A stretch of DNA of 64,000 nucleotides from Providencia manganoxydans (GTDB lineage: Bacteria > Pseudomonadota > Gammaproteobacteria > Enterobacterales > Enterobacteriaceae). The DNA lies in assembly GCF_016618195.1 (NCBI RefSeq), contig NZ_CP067099.1:2170001-2234000 (forward strand), given 5' to 3'. The notes under the pieces were generated by a model. That model had not been told where the DNA came from and did no database searches. It saw nothing but the letters and a program-made list of their open reading frames with translations. Made by a program: the position numbers and the translations under genes. This document shows positions 48,508-59,411 of this stretch, in pieces; position 1 is the stretch's first letter, and each line of letters begins with the position of its first letter.

Positions 48508-49098
48508 TCACCAATCAATACCTTTCTGTGCTTTAATTCCTGCATCAAAGGCATGTTTTACAGGGCGCATTTCTGTCACTGTATCCGCTAAACTTAGCAA
48601 GTCACGATGGCATCCTCGGCCTGTAATAATAACTGATTGGTTTTCAGGGCGATGTTCTAGGGCATCAATGACTTCGCTTAATGGTAGATAGTTATAACTG
48701 ACCATATAAGTCATTTCATCGAGCACCACTAAATCGATTAATGGGTCAGACAATAGTTGACGTGCATGTTGCCATGTTTCAAGGCAAGCTAAAGTATCCG
48801 CCTCCTTGTCTTGGGTTTCCCATGTGAAACCTGTTGCCATCACATAAAAAGGGACGCCATTGGGTTCGAGTAACTCACGTTCACCATTATCCCAACTTCC
48901 TTTAATAAATTGAACTACCGCCGCTTTCTTCCCATGGCCGACCGCTCGGCAAACGGTACCGAAAGCTGCTGTTGTTTTACCTTTTCCATTCCCTGTAAAA
49001 ACCAGCAAAATACCACGTTCTATTTGGGCGGATTCAATACGAGCATCAACTTTTTCTTTCAGGCGCTGTTGGCGTTGTTCGTGTCGGCTTTGAGACAT
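48508..49098 (-). CDS. cobO: Cob(I)yrinic acid a,c-diamide adenosyltransferase
   Basis: Also named BtuR in E. coli. Transfers the adenosyl group of ATP to cobalt(I) corrinoids, making adenosylcobalamin. The P-loop is VFTGNGKGKTTAAFG (about residues 34-47); conserved downstream are VVQFIKGSWDNGER and DEMTYMVSYNYLPL. Length 196 residues, as in E. coli. It lies four bases after yciK in the same direction. Confidence 0.95.
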   Translation of the reverse strand: MSQSRHEQRQQRLKEKVDARIESAQIERGILLVFTGNGKGKTTAAFGTVCRAVGHGKKAAVVQFIKGSWDNGERELLEPNGVPFYVMATGFTWETQDKEADTLACLETWQHARQLLSDPLIDLVVLDEMTYMVSYNYLPLSEVIDALEHRPENQSVIITGRGCHRDLLSLADTVTEMRPVKHAFDAGIKAQKGIDW

Positions 49099-49102
49099 AC
49101 GG

Positions 49103-49867
49103 TTACTCCGTTATATTGACGTTACGAGCAGGTTGGGCATCAAAACTGATCCCTGTTTTTCGTAGACTATCATCACTCATAACATATAAATATATTGGCA
49201 TAATATCGGCAGGAGTTTTAATAGTCATTGGATCTTCATTTGGAGCCGCGCTGGCTCGCATGCTAGTACGAGTGCGTCCTGGGTTAATACAGTTAACGCG
49301 CAAGCTACTATTTTTATACTCTTCAGATAGAATTTGCATTAAGCCTTCTGTAGCAAATTTTGAAACCGAATAAGCTCCCCATTCTGCACGGCCTTGTTTA
49401 CCTACGCTTGAACTGGTGAAAACTAAAGAGGCATTCGGGGCTTTGAGTAATAGAGGTAGCAAAACTTGCGTTAGCATAAAGGCGCCATTTACGTTGACCT
49501 GCATAACCTCATGCCATTCAACTACAGGCTGCTCAATAATAGGGCTAACTACACCTAATAAACCTGCGCTGTGTAAAACACCGTCAAGGTAAGCATGTTT
49601 TTGGGCAATGCTTTGTGCCAGTTCGGTGTACTCTTGATGGGTAGCTGTCAACAAATCTAATACATAGATATCTGCGGATTTACCTGTCAGCTGTTCAATT
49701 TCTTGACTGACTGATTGAAGTTTATGCAACGTTCTACCGATGAGGATCAACGATGCGCCAAATCGGGCATAGGTTAATGCAGCTTCACGGCCAATGCCAT
49801 CACCGGCTCCTGTTACGAGAAGGGTTTTGCCACTTAAGAGATCCTGTTTGGGTTGATAGTGGAGCAT
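49103..49867 (-). CDS. yciK: Short-chain dehydrogenase/oxidoreductase YciK
   Basis: NAD(P)-dependent SDR-family enzyme of 254 residues with unknown natural substrate. The Rossmann motif is TLLVTGAGDGIGREAALTYA. The catalytic Tyr-x3-Lys is in AYSVSKFATEG, with the Ser in VFTSSSVG. The chosen start (MLHYQPKQDL) matches E. coli YciK; the longer frame to 49951 has no family support. It is transcribed with cobO. It diverges from sohB, as in E. coli. Confidence 0.92.
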   Translation of the reverse strand: MLHYQPKQDLLSGKTLLVTGAGDGIGREAALTYARFGASLILIGRTLHKLQSVSQEIEQLTGKSADIYVLDLLTATHQEYTELAQSIAQKHAYLDGVLHSAGLLGVVSPIIEQPVVEWHEVMQVNVNGAFMLTQVLLPLLLKAPNASLVFTSSSVGKQGRAEWGAYSVSKFATEGLMQILSEEYKNSSLRVNCINPGRTRTSMRASAAPNEDPMTIKTPADIMPIYLYVMSDDSLRKTGISFDAQPARNVNITE

Positions 49868-50045
49868 GGTAATTTTCCTATCTTTTTTGTTAACATGTTG
49901 AGATATCATCGCATGATTACGATGATTAGCCAATTTGACGTAAAAATTCAAGTAACATGACGATAAAGCAGAGTTATTTTACTGGTTGTTTCGCGGCAAT
50001 CATGAGATTATTTTTTATTAAGCTTAATATCAGAAGGATGATTTT

Positions 50046-51092
50046 GTGGAGTATTTCTCTCTGTATGGACTATTTTTAGCCAAAGTTGTCACAATTGTCG
50101 TGGCGATTGTTGTGCTTGCCGTTTTTGTATTTGGTGTTGGAATGCGTCGTCAAGGTAGCCGAGGTGAACTAAAAATCACCGATTTAGGTGAAAACTACCG
50201 TGAACGTCAACGTCAAATGCAACAAGTTAAAATGAATGATGCTGAACATAAAGCGTGGTTAAAAGCGTTTAAAAAACAGCAGAAAACAAAAGAAAAAAAT
50301 GAAAAAGCAGGGGCGAAAACAGGCCAGACGGCGGTAAAAAAGCCTTGTTTATATGTCCTCGATTTTAAGGGGAGCATGGATGCACGTGAAGTGAGCTCTT
50401 TAAGAGAAGAGATCAGTGCTGTACTTGCCGTTGCAGATCAGCAGGACGAAGTATTATTACGCCTTGAAAGCCCAGGTGGTGTGGTACATGGTTATGGTTT
50501 AGCGGCATCTCAGCTATCTCGTTTAAAAGAGAAAAATATTCCATTAACCGTGGCTGTTGATAAAGTGGCTGCGAGTGGTGGGTACATGATGGCATGTATT
50601 GCGACAAAAATTGTTGCAGCGCCGTTTGCTATATTGGGATCAATTGGTGTGGTAGCACAGGTACCTAATATCCATCGTTTACTGAAAAAACATGATGTTG
50701 ATGTCGAGCTTCATACTGCTGGTGAATATAAACGAACATTAACTATGTTAGGTGAAAATACTGAACAAGGTCGTAAAAAATTTGTTGAAAACCTCAATGA
50801 AACCCATGATCTATTTAAGCAATTTGTTCATCAAAATCGTCCATCATTGGATATCGATTCAGTTGCTACAGGTGAATATTGGTACGGTACTCAAGCATTA
50901 GATAAAGGTTTAATTGATGAGCTTGGGGTGAGTGATGATATTATTATTGCTTCAATTGATACAAAGGAAATTGTCGGTATTCGCTATACGCAGAGTAAAA
51001 AAATGCTAGAGCGTTTTACAAGTAGTGTGTCCGAAAATGTAGACAAACTACTATTGCGTTGGTGGCAGCGAGGTCAAAAACCGTTTATGTAA
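50046..51092 (+). CDS. sohB: Inner membrane peptidase SohB (S49)
   Basis: A 348-residue S49 peptidase, a second SppA-type protease in this window. One N-terminal helix (residues 7-29, with VVTIVVAIVVLAVFVFGVGM) is followed by a charged linker. The catalytic Ser is in AVDKVAASGGYMMACIA and the Lys in AGEYKRTLTMLG. The start codon is GTG with AAGGA upstream. It has a normal length (E. coli 349). It is separate from the yciK promoter region by a divergent arrangement. Confidence 0.93.
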   Translation: MEYFSLYGLFLAKVVTIVVAIVVLAVFVFGVGMRRQGSRGELKITDLGENYRERQRQMQQVKMNDAEHKAWLKAFKKQQKTKEKNEKAGAKTGQTAVKKPCLYVLDFKGSMDAREVSSLREEISAVLAVADQQDEVLLRLESPGGVVHGYGLAASQLSRLKEKNIPLTVAVDKVAASGGYMMACIATKIVAAPFAILGSIGVVAQVPNIHRLLKKHDVDVELHTAGEYKRTLTMLGENTEQGRKKFVENLNETHDLFKQFVHQNRPSLDIDSVATGEYWYGTQALDKGLIDELGVSDDIIIASIDTKEIVGIRYTQSKKMLERFTSSVSENVDKLLLRWWQRGQKPFM

Positions 51093-51184
51093 ATAAATTG
51101 AGACTTGGTTTGCTCGCAAATTATCTATTTCATATCTATTATTAATTACCGGCTGATTGCCGGTAATTTTTTGATTACGTACCA

Positions 51185-51433
51185 TTACTTAAGGTGATAT
51201 TTTTCTGAAAACAAATGGGATAAATGTTTGTACATATTGAAAGCTGCGGTACTTTTTGCGGTTGGGATACCATTTTCATCTAAAAAGAATTCACCTTTAA
51301 AAACTAAAGTGCCGCGATGTTGCTCTACAGTATCAACAAACATACCATGAATGTAGTCTTCATGTTTCTTTATGATCTCATTAGCTTTTTCAAGAAGTTC
51401 GTTTTGTGTTATAGATTGGATATCATCGTGCAT
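51185..51433 (-). CDS. yciN: Small protein YciN
   Basis: An 82-residue protein starting MHDDIQSITQNELLEKANEI, matching E. coli YciN (83 residues), which has the same position between sohB and topA. Its function is unknown. AAGGGAG precedes the start at the right spacing. Confidence 0.88.
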   Translation of the reverse strand: MHDDIQSITQNELLEKANEIIKKHEDYIHGMFVDTVEQHRGTLVFKGEFFLDENGIPTAKSTAAFNMYKHLSHLFSEKYHLK

Positions 51434-51723
51434 TAGTTAGCTCCCTTAAGAAAATAATTGGTTGCGTCTCGTATTTTATCAGGTAGAGTGTGTGCTTTTC
51501 GTTGATATGAATTAGTTATTATACGGCTAAAATCAGTCAGCTAGAACACTTTATGTTCTTTTTAGCATAGCGTGATTTGCTTTGTAGTTTTTGCTTAAAC
51601 GCAAACAATTTAAAGAAATTATATTGATATATTGCAATTGTGCCGCAATATAAAAAAGAGATTTTCATTTTGCGCATTTTAATGTAGAAATGCGCCATCG
51701 TAGAAATTTAGGTAAAGGTAAAT

Positions 51724-54318
51724 ATGGGTAAAGCTCTTGTTATCGTGGAGTCCCCGGCAAAAGCCAAAACGATCAATAAGTATCTTGGCAGTGGCTACGT
51801 TGTCAAAAGCAGCGTTGGCCACATTCGTGATCTGCCGAAAAGCGGGTCCGGCTCACAAAAGAGTACAGGCTCATCTACCGACAAAACCAAAAAGGTTAAA
51901 AAAGATCCTCAAGCTGCGTTAGTAAAACGTATGGGGATTGATCCTTACCATGGTTGGAAGGCGAATTATCAAATTTTGCCCGGTAAGGAAAAAGTAGTTT
52001 CTGAATTACAAGCGTTAGCGGCAGATGCAGACCATGTCTATCTTGCGACGGACCTTGACCGCGAAGGGGAAGCTATTGCATGGCATTTACGCGAAGTGAT
52101 TGGAGGGGATGACTCCCGCTTTAGTCGTGTCGTGTTTAATGAAATTACTAAAAATGCGATTAAACAAGCGTTTGAAAGCCCAGGTGAACTAAATATTGAC
52201 CGGGTTAATGCGCAACAAGCACGCCGTTTTATGGATCGCGTGGTTGGTTATATGGTATCGCCTTTATTATGGAAAAAAGTGGCTCGTGGTCTATCTGCGG
52301 GTCGTGTGCAATCAGTCGCTGTGCGTCTGATTGTTGAGCGTGAACGTGAAATTAAAGCGTTTGTGCCTGAAGAGTATTGGGAGCTCCATGCCGATCTCGC
52401 TGATAAAGATATCGCGGCATTGCGAATGGAAGTTACTCATCGATTAGGTAAGCCTTTTAAACCCGTTACCAAAGCAGAAACTGAAGCGGCGGTAGGCCTG
52501 TTAGAAAAAGCGCGTTTTCAAGTTGTCGACCGTGAAGACCGACCAACGTCAAGCAAACCTAGCGCACCGTTTATCACATCAACATTGCAACAAGCGGCAA
52601 GTACTCGGCTTGGCTTTGGTGTGAAAAAAACCATGATGATGGCTCAGCGTCTTTATGAAGCGGGTTATATCACCTATATGCGTACAGACTCAACCAATTT
52701 GAGCCAAGATGCATTAAATATGGTTCGTGGTTATATCAGTGACAATTTTGGTAATAAATATCTACCAAAAGATGTCATTGTCTATAGCAGTAAAGAGAAT
52801 TCGCAAGAAGCGCACGAAGCCATCCGTCCTTCAAGTGTTGATGTATTAACTGACTCGCTGAAAGATATGGAAGCTGATGCGAAGAAATTGTATCAGTTGA
52901 TTTGGAATCAATTTGTTGCTTGCCAAATGACGCCGGCAAAATACGATTCAACAACATTGACTGTGAAAGCAGGTGATTTCGAGCTTAAAGCCAAAGGCCG
53001 TACCTTACGCTTTGATGGTTGGACGCGTGTCATGCCTGCATTACGCAAAAACGACGAAGACAAAACATTACCACCAATTCAGGTGGGTTCTGAATTATCA
53101 TTAGTCGAATTGCTGCCAAGCCAACATTTCACTAAGCCGCCAGCGCGTTTTAGTGAAGCATCACTGGTTAAAGAGCTAGAAAAGCGGGGTATTGGACGCC
53201 CATCAACTTACGCGGCCATTATCTCGACTATTCAAGACCGTGGTTATGTTAAAGTTGAGAATCGTCGTTTCTACGCTGAAAAAATGGGTGAAATCGTTAC
53301 TGATAGGCTGGAAGAGAACTTCAATGACCTAATGAACTACGATTTTACTGCTCGCATGGAAAATCAGCTCGACCATGTTGCTAACCATGAGGCTGAATGG
53401 AAAGCGGTACTGGATGAGTTTTTCTCAGACTTTAGTAAGCAACTTAATATTGCAGAAAAAGAGCCTGAAGAAGGTGGCATGCGTACTAACCCAATGGTGA
53501 TCACATCCATCATTTGTCCTGATTGTGAACGTCATATGGGGATCCGCACAGCATCGACAGGGGTATTCCTTGGTTGTGAAGGTTATGCATTACCACCAAA
53601 AGAGCGTTGTAAGAAAACCATCAACCTTATTCCTGAACACGAAGTTCTGAATATTCTTGAAGGTGATGATGCAGAAACCAATGCGTTACGTGCGAAACGT
53701 CGTTGTCCAAAATGCGGCACTGCGATGGATAGCTATGTGGTCGATAACCAACGTAAACTGCATGTATGCGGTAACAACCCCGCTTGTGAAGGCTATGAAA
53801 TCGAAGAGGGTGAGTTCCGCATTAAAGGGTATGATGGCCCAGTAGTTGAGTGTGATAAATGTGGTTCTGAAATGCACCTAAAAACAGGTCGTTTTGGTCC
53901 ATATATGGGGTGCACCAACGAAGAGTGTAAGAACACACGTAAGATCTTAAAAAATGGTGAAGTTGCCCCACCAAAAGAAGATCCAGTTCCATTGCCTGAA
54001 CTGCCATGTGAAAAATCAGATGCTTATTTCGTTTTGCGTGATGGTGCTGCTGGCGTATTCCTTGCAGCCAATACGTTCCCGAAATCACGTGAAACACGTG
54101 CGCCATTGGTTGAAGAATTACAGCGCTTCAGAGAGAGATTACCAGAGAAATTAGCATATTTGGCTGATGCTCCTGCTAAAGATCCTGAAGGAAACCCAAC
54201 GGTGGTTCGCTTTAGCCGTAAAACGAAACAGCAATATGTTTCTTCAGATAAAAATGGCAAAGCAACCGGCTGGAGTGCGTTTTACGTTGATGGTAAATGG
54301 GAAGTTAAAGACAAATAA
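51724..54318 (+). CDS. topA: DNA topoisomerase I
   Basis: Relaxes negative supercoils. Toprim domain at the N-terminus ([20 protein letters not shown], with the acidic [14 protein letters not shown]). The catalytic tyrosine is Tyr318 in [14 protein letters not shown]. The C-terminal part holds zinc-ribbon domains ([38 protein letters not shown]) and ends in a Lys-rich tail. Length 864 residues is normal (E. coli 865). The start follows AGGTAAAT. A terminator follows, then a short tandem duplication. Confidence 0.97.
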   Translation: MGKALVIVESPAKAKTINKYLGSGYVVKSSVGHIRDLPKSGSGSQKSTGSSTDKTKKVKKDPQAALVKRMGIDPYHGWKANYQILPGKEKVVSELQALAADADHVYLATDLDREGEAIAWHLREVIGGDDSRFSRVVFNEITKNAIKQAFESPGELNIDRVNAQQARRFMDRVVGYMVSPLLWKKVARGLSAGRVQSVAVRLIVEREREIKAFVPEEYWELHADLADKDIAALRMEVTHRLGKPFKPVTKAETEAAVGLLEKARFQVVDREDRPTSSKPSAPFITSTLQQAASTRLGFGVKKTMMMAQRLYEAGYITYMRTDSTNLSQDALNMVRGYISDNFGNKYLPKDVIVYSSKENSQEAHEAIRPSSVDVLTDSLKDMEADAKKLYQLIWNQFVACQMTPAKYDSTTLTVKAGDFELKAKGRTLRFDGWTRVMPALRKNDEDKTLPPIQVGSELSLVELLPSQHFTKPPARFSEASLVKELEKRGIGRPSTYAAIISTIQDRGYVKVENRRFYAEKMGEIVTDRLEENFNDLMNYDFTARMENQLDHVANHEAEWKAVLDEFFSDFSKQLNIAEKEPEEGGMRTNPMVITSIICPDCERHMGIRTASTGVFLGCEGYALPPKERCKKTINLIPEHEVLNILEGDDAETNALRAKRRCPKCGTAMDSYVVDNQRKLHVCGNNPACEGYEIEEGEFRIKGYDGPVVECDKCGSEMHLKTGRFGPYMGCTNEECKNTRKILKNGEVAPPKEDPVPLPELPCEKSDAYFVLRDGAAGVFLAANTFPKSRETRAPLVEELQRFRERLPEKLAYLADAPAKDPEGNPTVVRFSRKTKQQYVSSDKNGKATGWSAFYVDGKWEVKDK

Positions 54319-54343
54319 GTGTTTTTAATGTCTCTTCAAATAT

Positions 54344-54371
54344 AAAGGCGATAGTTTTTCTATCGCCTTTT
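54344..54371 (+). terminator. Rho-independent terminator of topA
   Basis: AAAGGCGATAG and CTATCGCCTTT with a TTTTT loop and T residues after it. Confidence 0.9.
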
Positions 54372-54420
54372 TCATTTCAATTTTGGCCTCAGTTTTTCAT
54401 TTCAATTTTGGCCTCAGTTT
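54371..54420. repeat. Tandem duplication of a 25-base unit
   Basis: Two exact copies of a 25-base unit (TTCATTTCAATTTTGGCCTC followed by AGTTT) stand side by side, at 54371-54395 and 54396-54420. A third copy starts (TTCG) but diverges. It begins inside the T-run of the topA terminator. It has no sign of function. Confidence 0.9.
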
Positions 54421-54613
54421 TTCGTTTTATCTCGCCATATGGATCTATCTTAAAAACCGTATTATTTGAGTTAAGTTTTATTTTATGTGGCAAACCGCAA
54501 AGCAATCCAAAATGGAGTTGCTATTCTATTTATAGTTATCATTGATAAGTGATATTCAGTATTGTCATATTATTAAACGTAAGAGCTATAACACCATCAC
54601 AACCGGAGGTTGA

Positions 54614-55138
54614 ATGAAACTCAAAATATGTTTACTAGCAGGCTTACTAACTGCATTTGCAGCCAATGGCGCAGAAAAAACGGTAGAATTGAAAGAAGCA
54701 ACAGCACAAGGAGAAGGAAAAACAATTGGTGAAGTTGTGATCTCTGAAACGGACTATGGATTATTGTTTACGCCAAAACTAACAGGTTTAGCACCAGGTA
54801 TACATGGATTCCATATTCATGAAAACCCAAGCTGTGATGCAGGTGAAAAAGAGGGCAAAATGGTTCCTGCATTAAAGGCTGGTGGGCATTTAGATCCTGA
54901 AAAAACAGGTGTACATAAAGGGCCTTATGATAAAACAGGCCACTTAGGCGATCTGCCTGGTTTAGTTGTGGATACTAAAGGAAATGCAGATTATGCCGTT
55001 CTGGCACCACGTTTAAAGGAGCTTAAAGCAGTAGAAAAGCATGCCATTATGGTACATGTAGGGGGTGATAACTATTCAGACCACCCAGAGGCATTAGGTG
55101 GTGGCGGTGCTCGAATGGCATGTGGTGTTATTGACTAG
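54614..55138 (+). CDS. sodC: Periplasmic Cu/Zn superoxide dismutase
   Basis: Detoxifies superoxide in the periplasm. The signal peptide is MKLKICLLAGLLTAFAANGA. Metal ligands are visible: HGFHIHENPSCD (Cu ligands and the first disulfide Cys), GGHLDPEKTGVHKGPYDKTG and GHLGDLPGL (Zn), and IMVHVGGDNYSDHP (last Cu His). The second disulfide Cys is in RMACGVID. Length 174 is like E. coli SodC. It is not next to topA in E. coli. CGGAGGTTG precedes the ATG. No clear terminator follows, apart from a weak hairpin at 55150-55173. Confidence 0.95.
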   Translation: MKLKICLLAGLLTAFAANGAEKTVELKEATAQGEGKTIGEVVISETDYGLLFTPKLTGLAPGIHGFHIHENPSCDAGEKEGKMVPALKAGGHLDPEKTGVHKGPYDKTGHLGDLPGLVVDTKGNADYAVLAPRLKELKAVEKHAIMVHVGGDNYSDHPEALGGGGARMACGVID

Positions 55139-55544
55139 TTGCATATATGGGTCTTTCCTAACAATGGGAAGACTCAAATATTGTATGTCGTATTTAACTG
55201 TATTCATTATTCTTAATTCTTAGCTTGAAAGGTTTTATTTTTTGCTCACCTGATGTGTATTAATTCTTTATAGTTATAAAAAATCAATCAATAACATTAA
55301 TATTGGATTATCCAATTTGGCTCGATGTGTCATCATACCTGTTTTTTATGAAAGTAAACCCATGTAATTTATTGATAAATAATAGAAAAAACCAAAGCAA
55401 AAGTTTACAAATCTCAAAATATATTTTTTAAAAAACAATGAAAATAGTATAAGCGCAGATTGAAACTCTCAGTTTTATCAATATAAGAGTATTCGTAGTG
55501 CCTTTCTCTTAAGTAAAAAATATTGTTAATAAAGATAGTTGTAA

Positions 55545-55691
55545 TCTTATTCAATTGGACAGTTTTATATTACACTGGGCGAGAAAAAAATCATTGATGT
55601 GTCAGGCAATGTTGCTGACGTGATGATATCACCACTGAGTCGCTACGGGTTCAAGACAGCAAATGATATTAAAATCAGTGTTACGCACTAA
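55545..55691 (+). pseudogene. Possible 3' remnant of a lost gene
   Basis: An open stretch of 48 codons runs to a TAA at 55689, reading about GQFYITLGEKKIIDVSGNVA then ADVMISPLSRYGFK to the end. It has a protein-like composition and is less AT-rich than the surrounding non-coding DNA. It lacks a good start codon and RBS, as a stop (55542-55544) lies upstream. A terminator-like hairpin about 63 bases downstream (55754-55780) fits a former gene reading rightward. The family is not recognised, and chance cannot be excluded. Confidence 0.35.
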
Positions 55692-55753
55692 CAATTTTTT
55701 TAGCAAATGAAATATTGAAACTATGGTATCCCATTTTTAAGAATGGAATACTC

Positions 55754-55780
55754 AAAAGGCTCCAATCACTCGGAGCCTTT
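55754..55780. terminator. Hairpin upstream of the M13 peptidase 3' end
   Basis: AAAGGCTCC / GGAGCCTTT, with an 8-base loop and A/T runs on both sides. It could terminate a rightward transcript, or the leftward peptidase gene whose stop is about 95 bases away. Confidence 0.65.
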
Positions 55781-55873
55781 AATTTATTGAAAACTAACGA
55801 TAATGTATTTTGTGAGAATATTTAGGTATCGATTTTACTGGTGGCTGTATAAATATACAGTATAGTTGCTTGT

Positions 55874-57907
55874 TTACCAAATACGAATACGCTGTTCTGG
55901 TTCTAGGTATAATTTATTGTCTTTATCAACACCAAAGGATTGATACCACTCATCCATATTACGGACGACACCATTTGCGCGGAATTGATTCGGACTGTGT
56001 GGATCTGTGAGGATCTTATTACGCTCAGATTCTTTATTTGCAAGTTCTTGCCATGTTCTTGCCCAAGAGATAAAGAAGCGTTGTAACCCAGTGGTTCCAT
56101 CAATAATGGGAGCTTCTCCATTTGGATAGTTCTCTTTAACAAATTGCTTATAAGCACTTAGGGCGATATTTAGACCGCCTAAATCGCCAATATTTTCACC
56201 TAATGTTAATTGACCATTCACTTTTTGGTCACCAACAGTGAAACTATCGTATTGTGCGACTAACTTATCCGTCTTTTGCTTAAAATGTTCTTTAGCGGTA
56301 TCGCTCCACCAATTTCGTAATTGACCGGTACCATCGTATAGGCTGCCTTGGTCATCAAAGCCATGACCCATTTCGTGGCCTATAACGGCACCAATTGCGC
56401 CATAGTTGTAGGCAGGGTCAACATTAGGATCAAAGAATGGCGCTTGTAGTATTGCCGCAGGGAATACAATTTCATTTTGCACTGGATTGAAATAAGCATT
56501 GATGGTTTGTGGGGTCATTCCCCATTCCCATTGACGTACTGGCTGGCCGATTTTGCTCATATCATCGTGATAGAACCAATTGAGCACCTGCTTATAGTTA
56601 TCAAGTAAATTATCTGAAGTTAAATTAATATCGCTAAAATCATGCCATTTATCCGGATAACCAACCTTAACTGTAAATTGGTCGAGTTTTTTAAGTGCCT
56701 CTTGACGGGTTGGTTCATCCATCCAGTCATTTTGGGTTAAACGTGACTTAAATGTGCCTCTGACGTAACTGACCAAATCAGTAATTTTTGCTTTGGATTC
56801 AGGATTAAAGTATTTTTCAACATAAATTTGCCCCATAGGTTCGCCTTGTAAACGATTAACGGTTTCAAGAGCGCGTTCTTTGCGGGTTCTTTGTTTTTCC
56901 ACGCCGTTTAGTTTACGTGAATAAAAATCAAACCGAGCGTCAGAATAGTCACGATTTAAATAAGCGGCTTGGTTACTCAAATAATGAAAACGTAAGTAGT
57001 CTTGTAGCGTTGAGACAGGCGTGTCAGCATAAATTTTAGCCAGTTGTTCAACCGCACTATCATTTTCGACAATAATTTTATTCAACTGTTTGTTTGAAAG
57101 TTGCCATTGATTAATAAAGCTCTCCCATTCAAACCCTTTAGTGAATTTTTTCATTTCATCTAAGGTCATTGGGTGATAGTTCTTTATGGTGTCACGGCGT
57201 TCTTCTGGACTCCAATGCACTTCAGCCATTGATTTTTCTAAGTCAAAAATTTGTTGTGCTTTTTTCTCTACGTCTTTTTCACCTGACAGTTTTAAGATTG
57301 TCGCTATATAGGCGATATAGTTTTTGCGGATCTCTTCCATTTGTGGTGTTTGGTCGAGGTAATAATTACGATTTGGTAAACCGAGGCCTCCTTGTCCTAG
57401 GTATAAAACGTAGGTATCAGGTTGTTTGGCATCAAGGTCAACCCAATACGAGATAAAAGGTGTATAAGCAGGCTGAGCCATTAACTTATTTATATCATTG
57501 TGATTTTTTGCACTACTGATAGCGTCAAGGTCGCTTTTGAGCGGTGTGATACCTGTTTTTTCTATCGCCTCTTCATTTAAATAACTAGTATATAAATTGC
57601 GAATATTTCGTTGGTTATGATTGAGAGCGCTTTCTGGTGTGCTCTGTAATTCATCGATAATGGTTTGTAGTTGTTTTTCTGTATTCAGGTATAGCTCAAC
57701 AAATGAGTTGATCCGTGGCATACCCGTTGGAATTTTGGCTTTACTAATCCAATCCTGATTAACATAGCGATAGAAATCATCTCCAGAAACGATATTGTCA
57801 GACAATACAATTTTTTGATCGCCGTAAGAAATTTCTTTCGCATGGAGGGAAGGCACCATAGCAATAGTTGACATGCTAATTAACAGCGCCAATATTTTTT
57901 TCTGCAT
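55874..57907 (-). CDS. M13-family zinc metalloendopeptidase (PepO/neprilysin-like)
   Basis: A 677-residue secreted or periplasmic peptidase. Signal peptide MQKKILALLISMSTIAMVPS ends near SLHA. The zinc motif is His511-Glu-x2-His515 in GAVIGHEMGHGFDDQG, the third zinc ligand Glu is in LTLGENIGDLGGLNIA, and the substrate-binding NAYFNPVQNEIVFPAAIL is typical of the family. The start at 57907 has GAGGATATTAC upstream; the longer frame from 57961 would bury the signal peptide. It is not present here in E. coli. It diverges from cysB, and its substrate is not known. Confidence 0.92.
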   Translation of the reverse strand: MQKKILALLISMSTIAMVPSLHAKEISYGDQKIVLSDNIVSGDDFYRYVNQDWISKAKIPTGMPRINSFVELYLNTEKQLQTIIDELQSTPESALNHNQRNIRNLYTSYLNEEAIEKTGITPLKSDLDAISSAKNHNDINKLMAQPAYTPFISYWVDLDAKQPDTYVLYLGQGGLGLPNRNYYLDQTPQMEEIRKNYIAYIATILKLSGEKDVEKKAQQIFDLEKSMAEVHWSPEERRDTIKNYHPMTLDEMKKFTKGFEWESFINQWQLSNKQLNKIIVENDSAVEQLAKIYADTPVSTLQDYLRFHYLSNQAAYLNRDYSDARFDFYSRKLNGVEKQRTRKERALETVNRLQGEPMGQIYVEKYFNPESKAKITDLVSYVRGTFKSRLTQNDWMDEPTRQEALKKLDQFTVKVGYPDKWHDFSDINLTSDNLLDNYKQVLNWFYHDDMSKIGQPVRQWEWGMTPQTINAYFNPVQNEIVFPAAILQAPFFDPNVDPAYNYGAIGAVIGHEMGHGFDDQGSLYDGTGQLRNWWSDTAKEHFKQKTDKLVAQYDSFTVGDQKVNGQLTLGENIGDLGGLNIALSAYKQFVKENYPNGEAPIIDGTTGLQRFFISWARTWQELANKESERNKILTDPHSPNQFRANGVVRNMDEWYQSFGVDKDNKLYLEPEQRIRIW

Positions 57908-58153
57908 GTAATATCCTCTTTTATATTTCCATTTTAGCCAAATCGTCTTGCACTTATTCAATCATAGATCGTGAAACGTGAATTGTATCTTTTCATTTTC
58001 TTACTGATCCCAAGTATAAATTATTTCAAAATAAATTAACTTAGGTGAAATTTTATCATCTGGCTATTCATTCTGTACGGAATGATGATATATTGGTTAT
58101 ATCAAATCGACTATATATAGCTTTTAATTATAAGTAATAATTTTTAGCTATAG

Positions 58154-59164
<1,011 letters not shown>

Positions 59165-59411
59165 TTGAGTGATCCTTTTCATTGAATGGTGGATCCGTAG
59201 TAGGATCCATCAAACCTACCTTTATTACTAACCATTTCGCTTTATATCTCTTCTTTTTATGATAGTAAGTACAATAAATTTATGGATTTGACACAAAATC
59301 CATAAAGTAAATAATTATAGCAACTATAATTACAAGTACTTAACAAATCTTATGTCATTTGCTAGGTAAATAAGATGACCGATAATCATCATAAAAAACC
59401 AAGGAGGAGTT

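Larger units (their letters stand above)
55139..55873. other. AT-rich gap between sodC and the M13 peptidase gene
   Basis: About 735 bases. It contains a short codon-like stretch ending at 55691 (see the separate entry) and a hairpin at 55754. No complete gene or RNA is evident. Confidence 0.5.
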
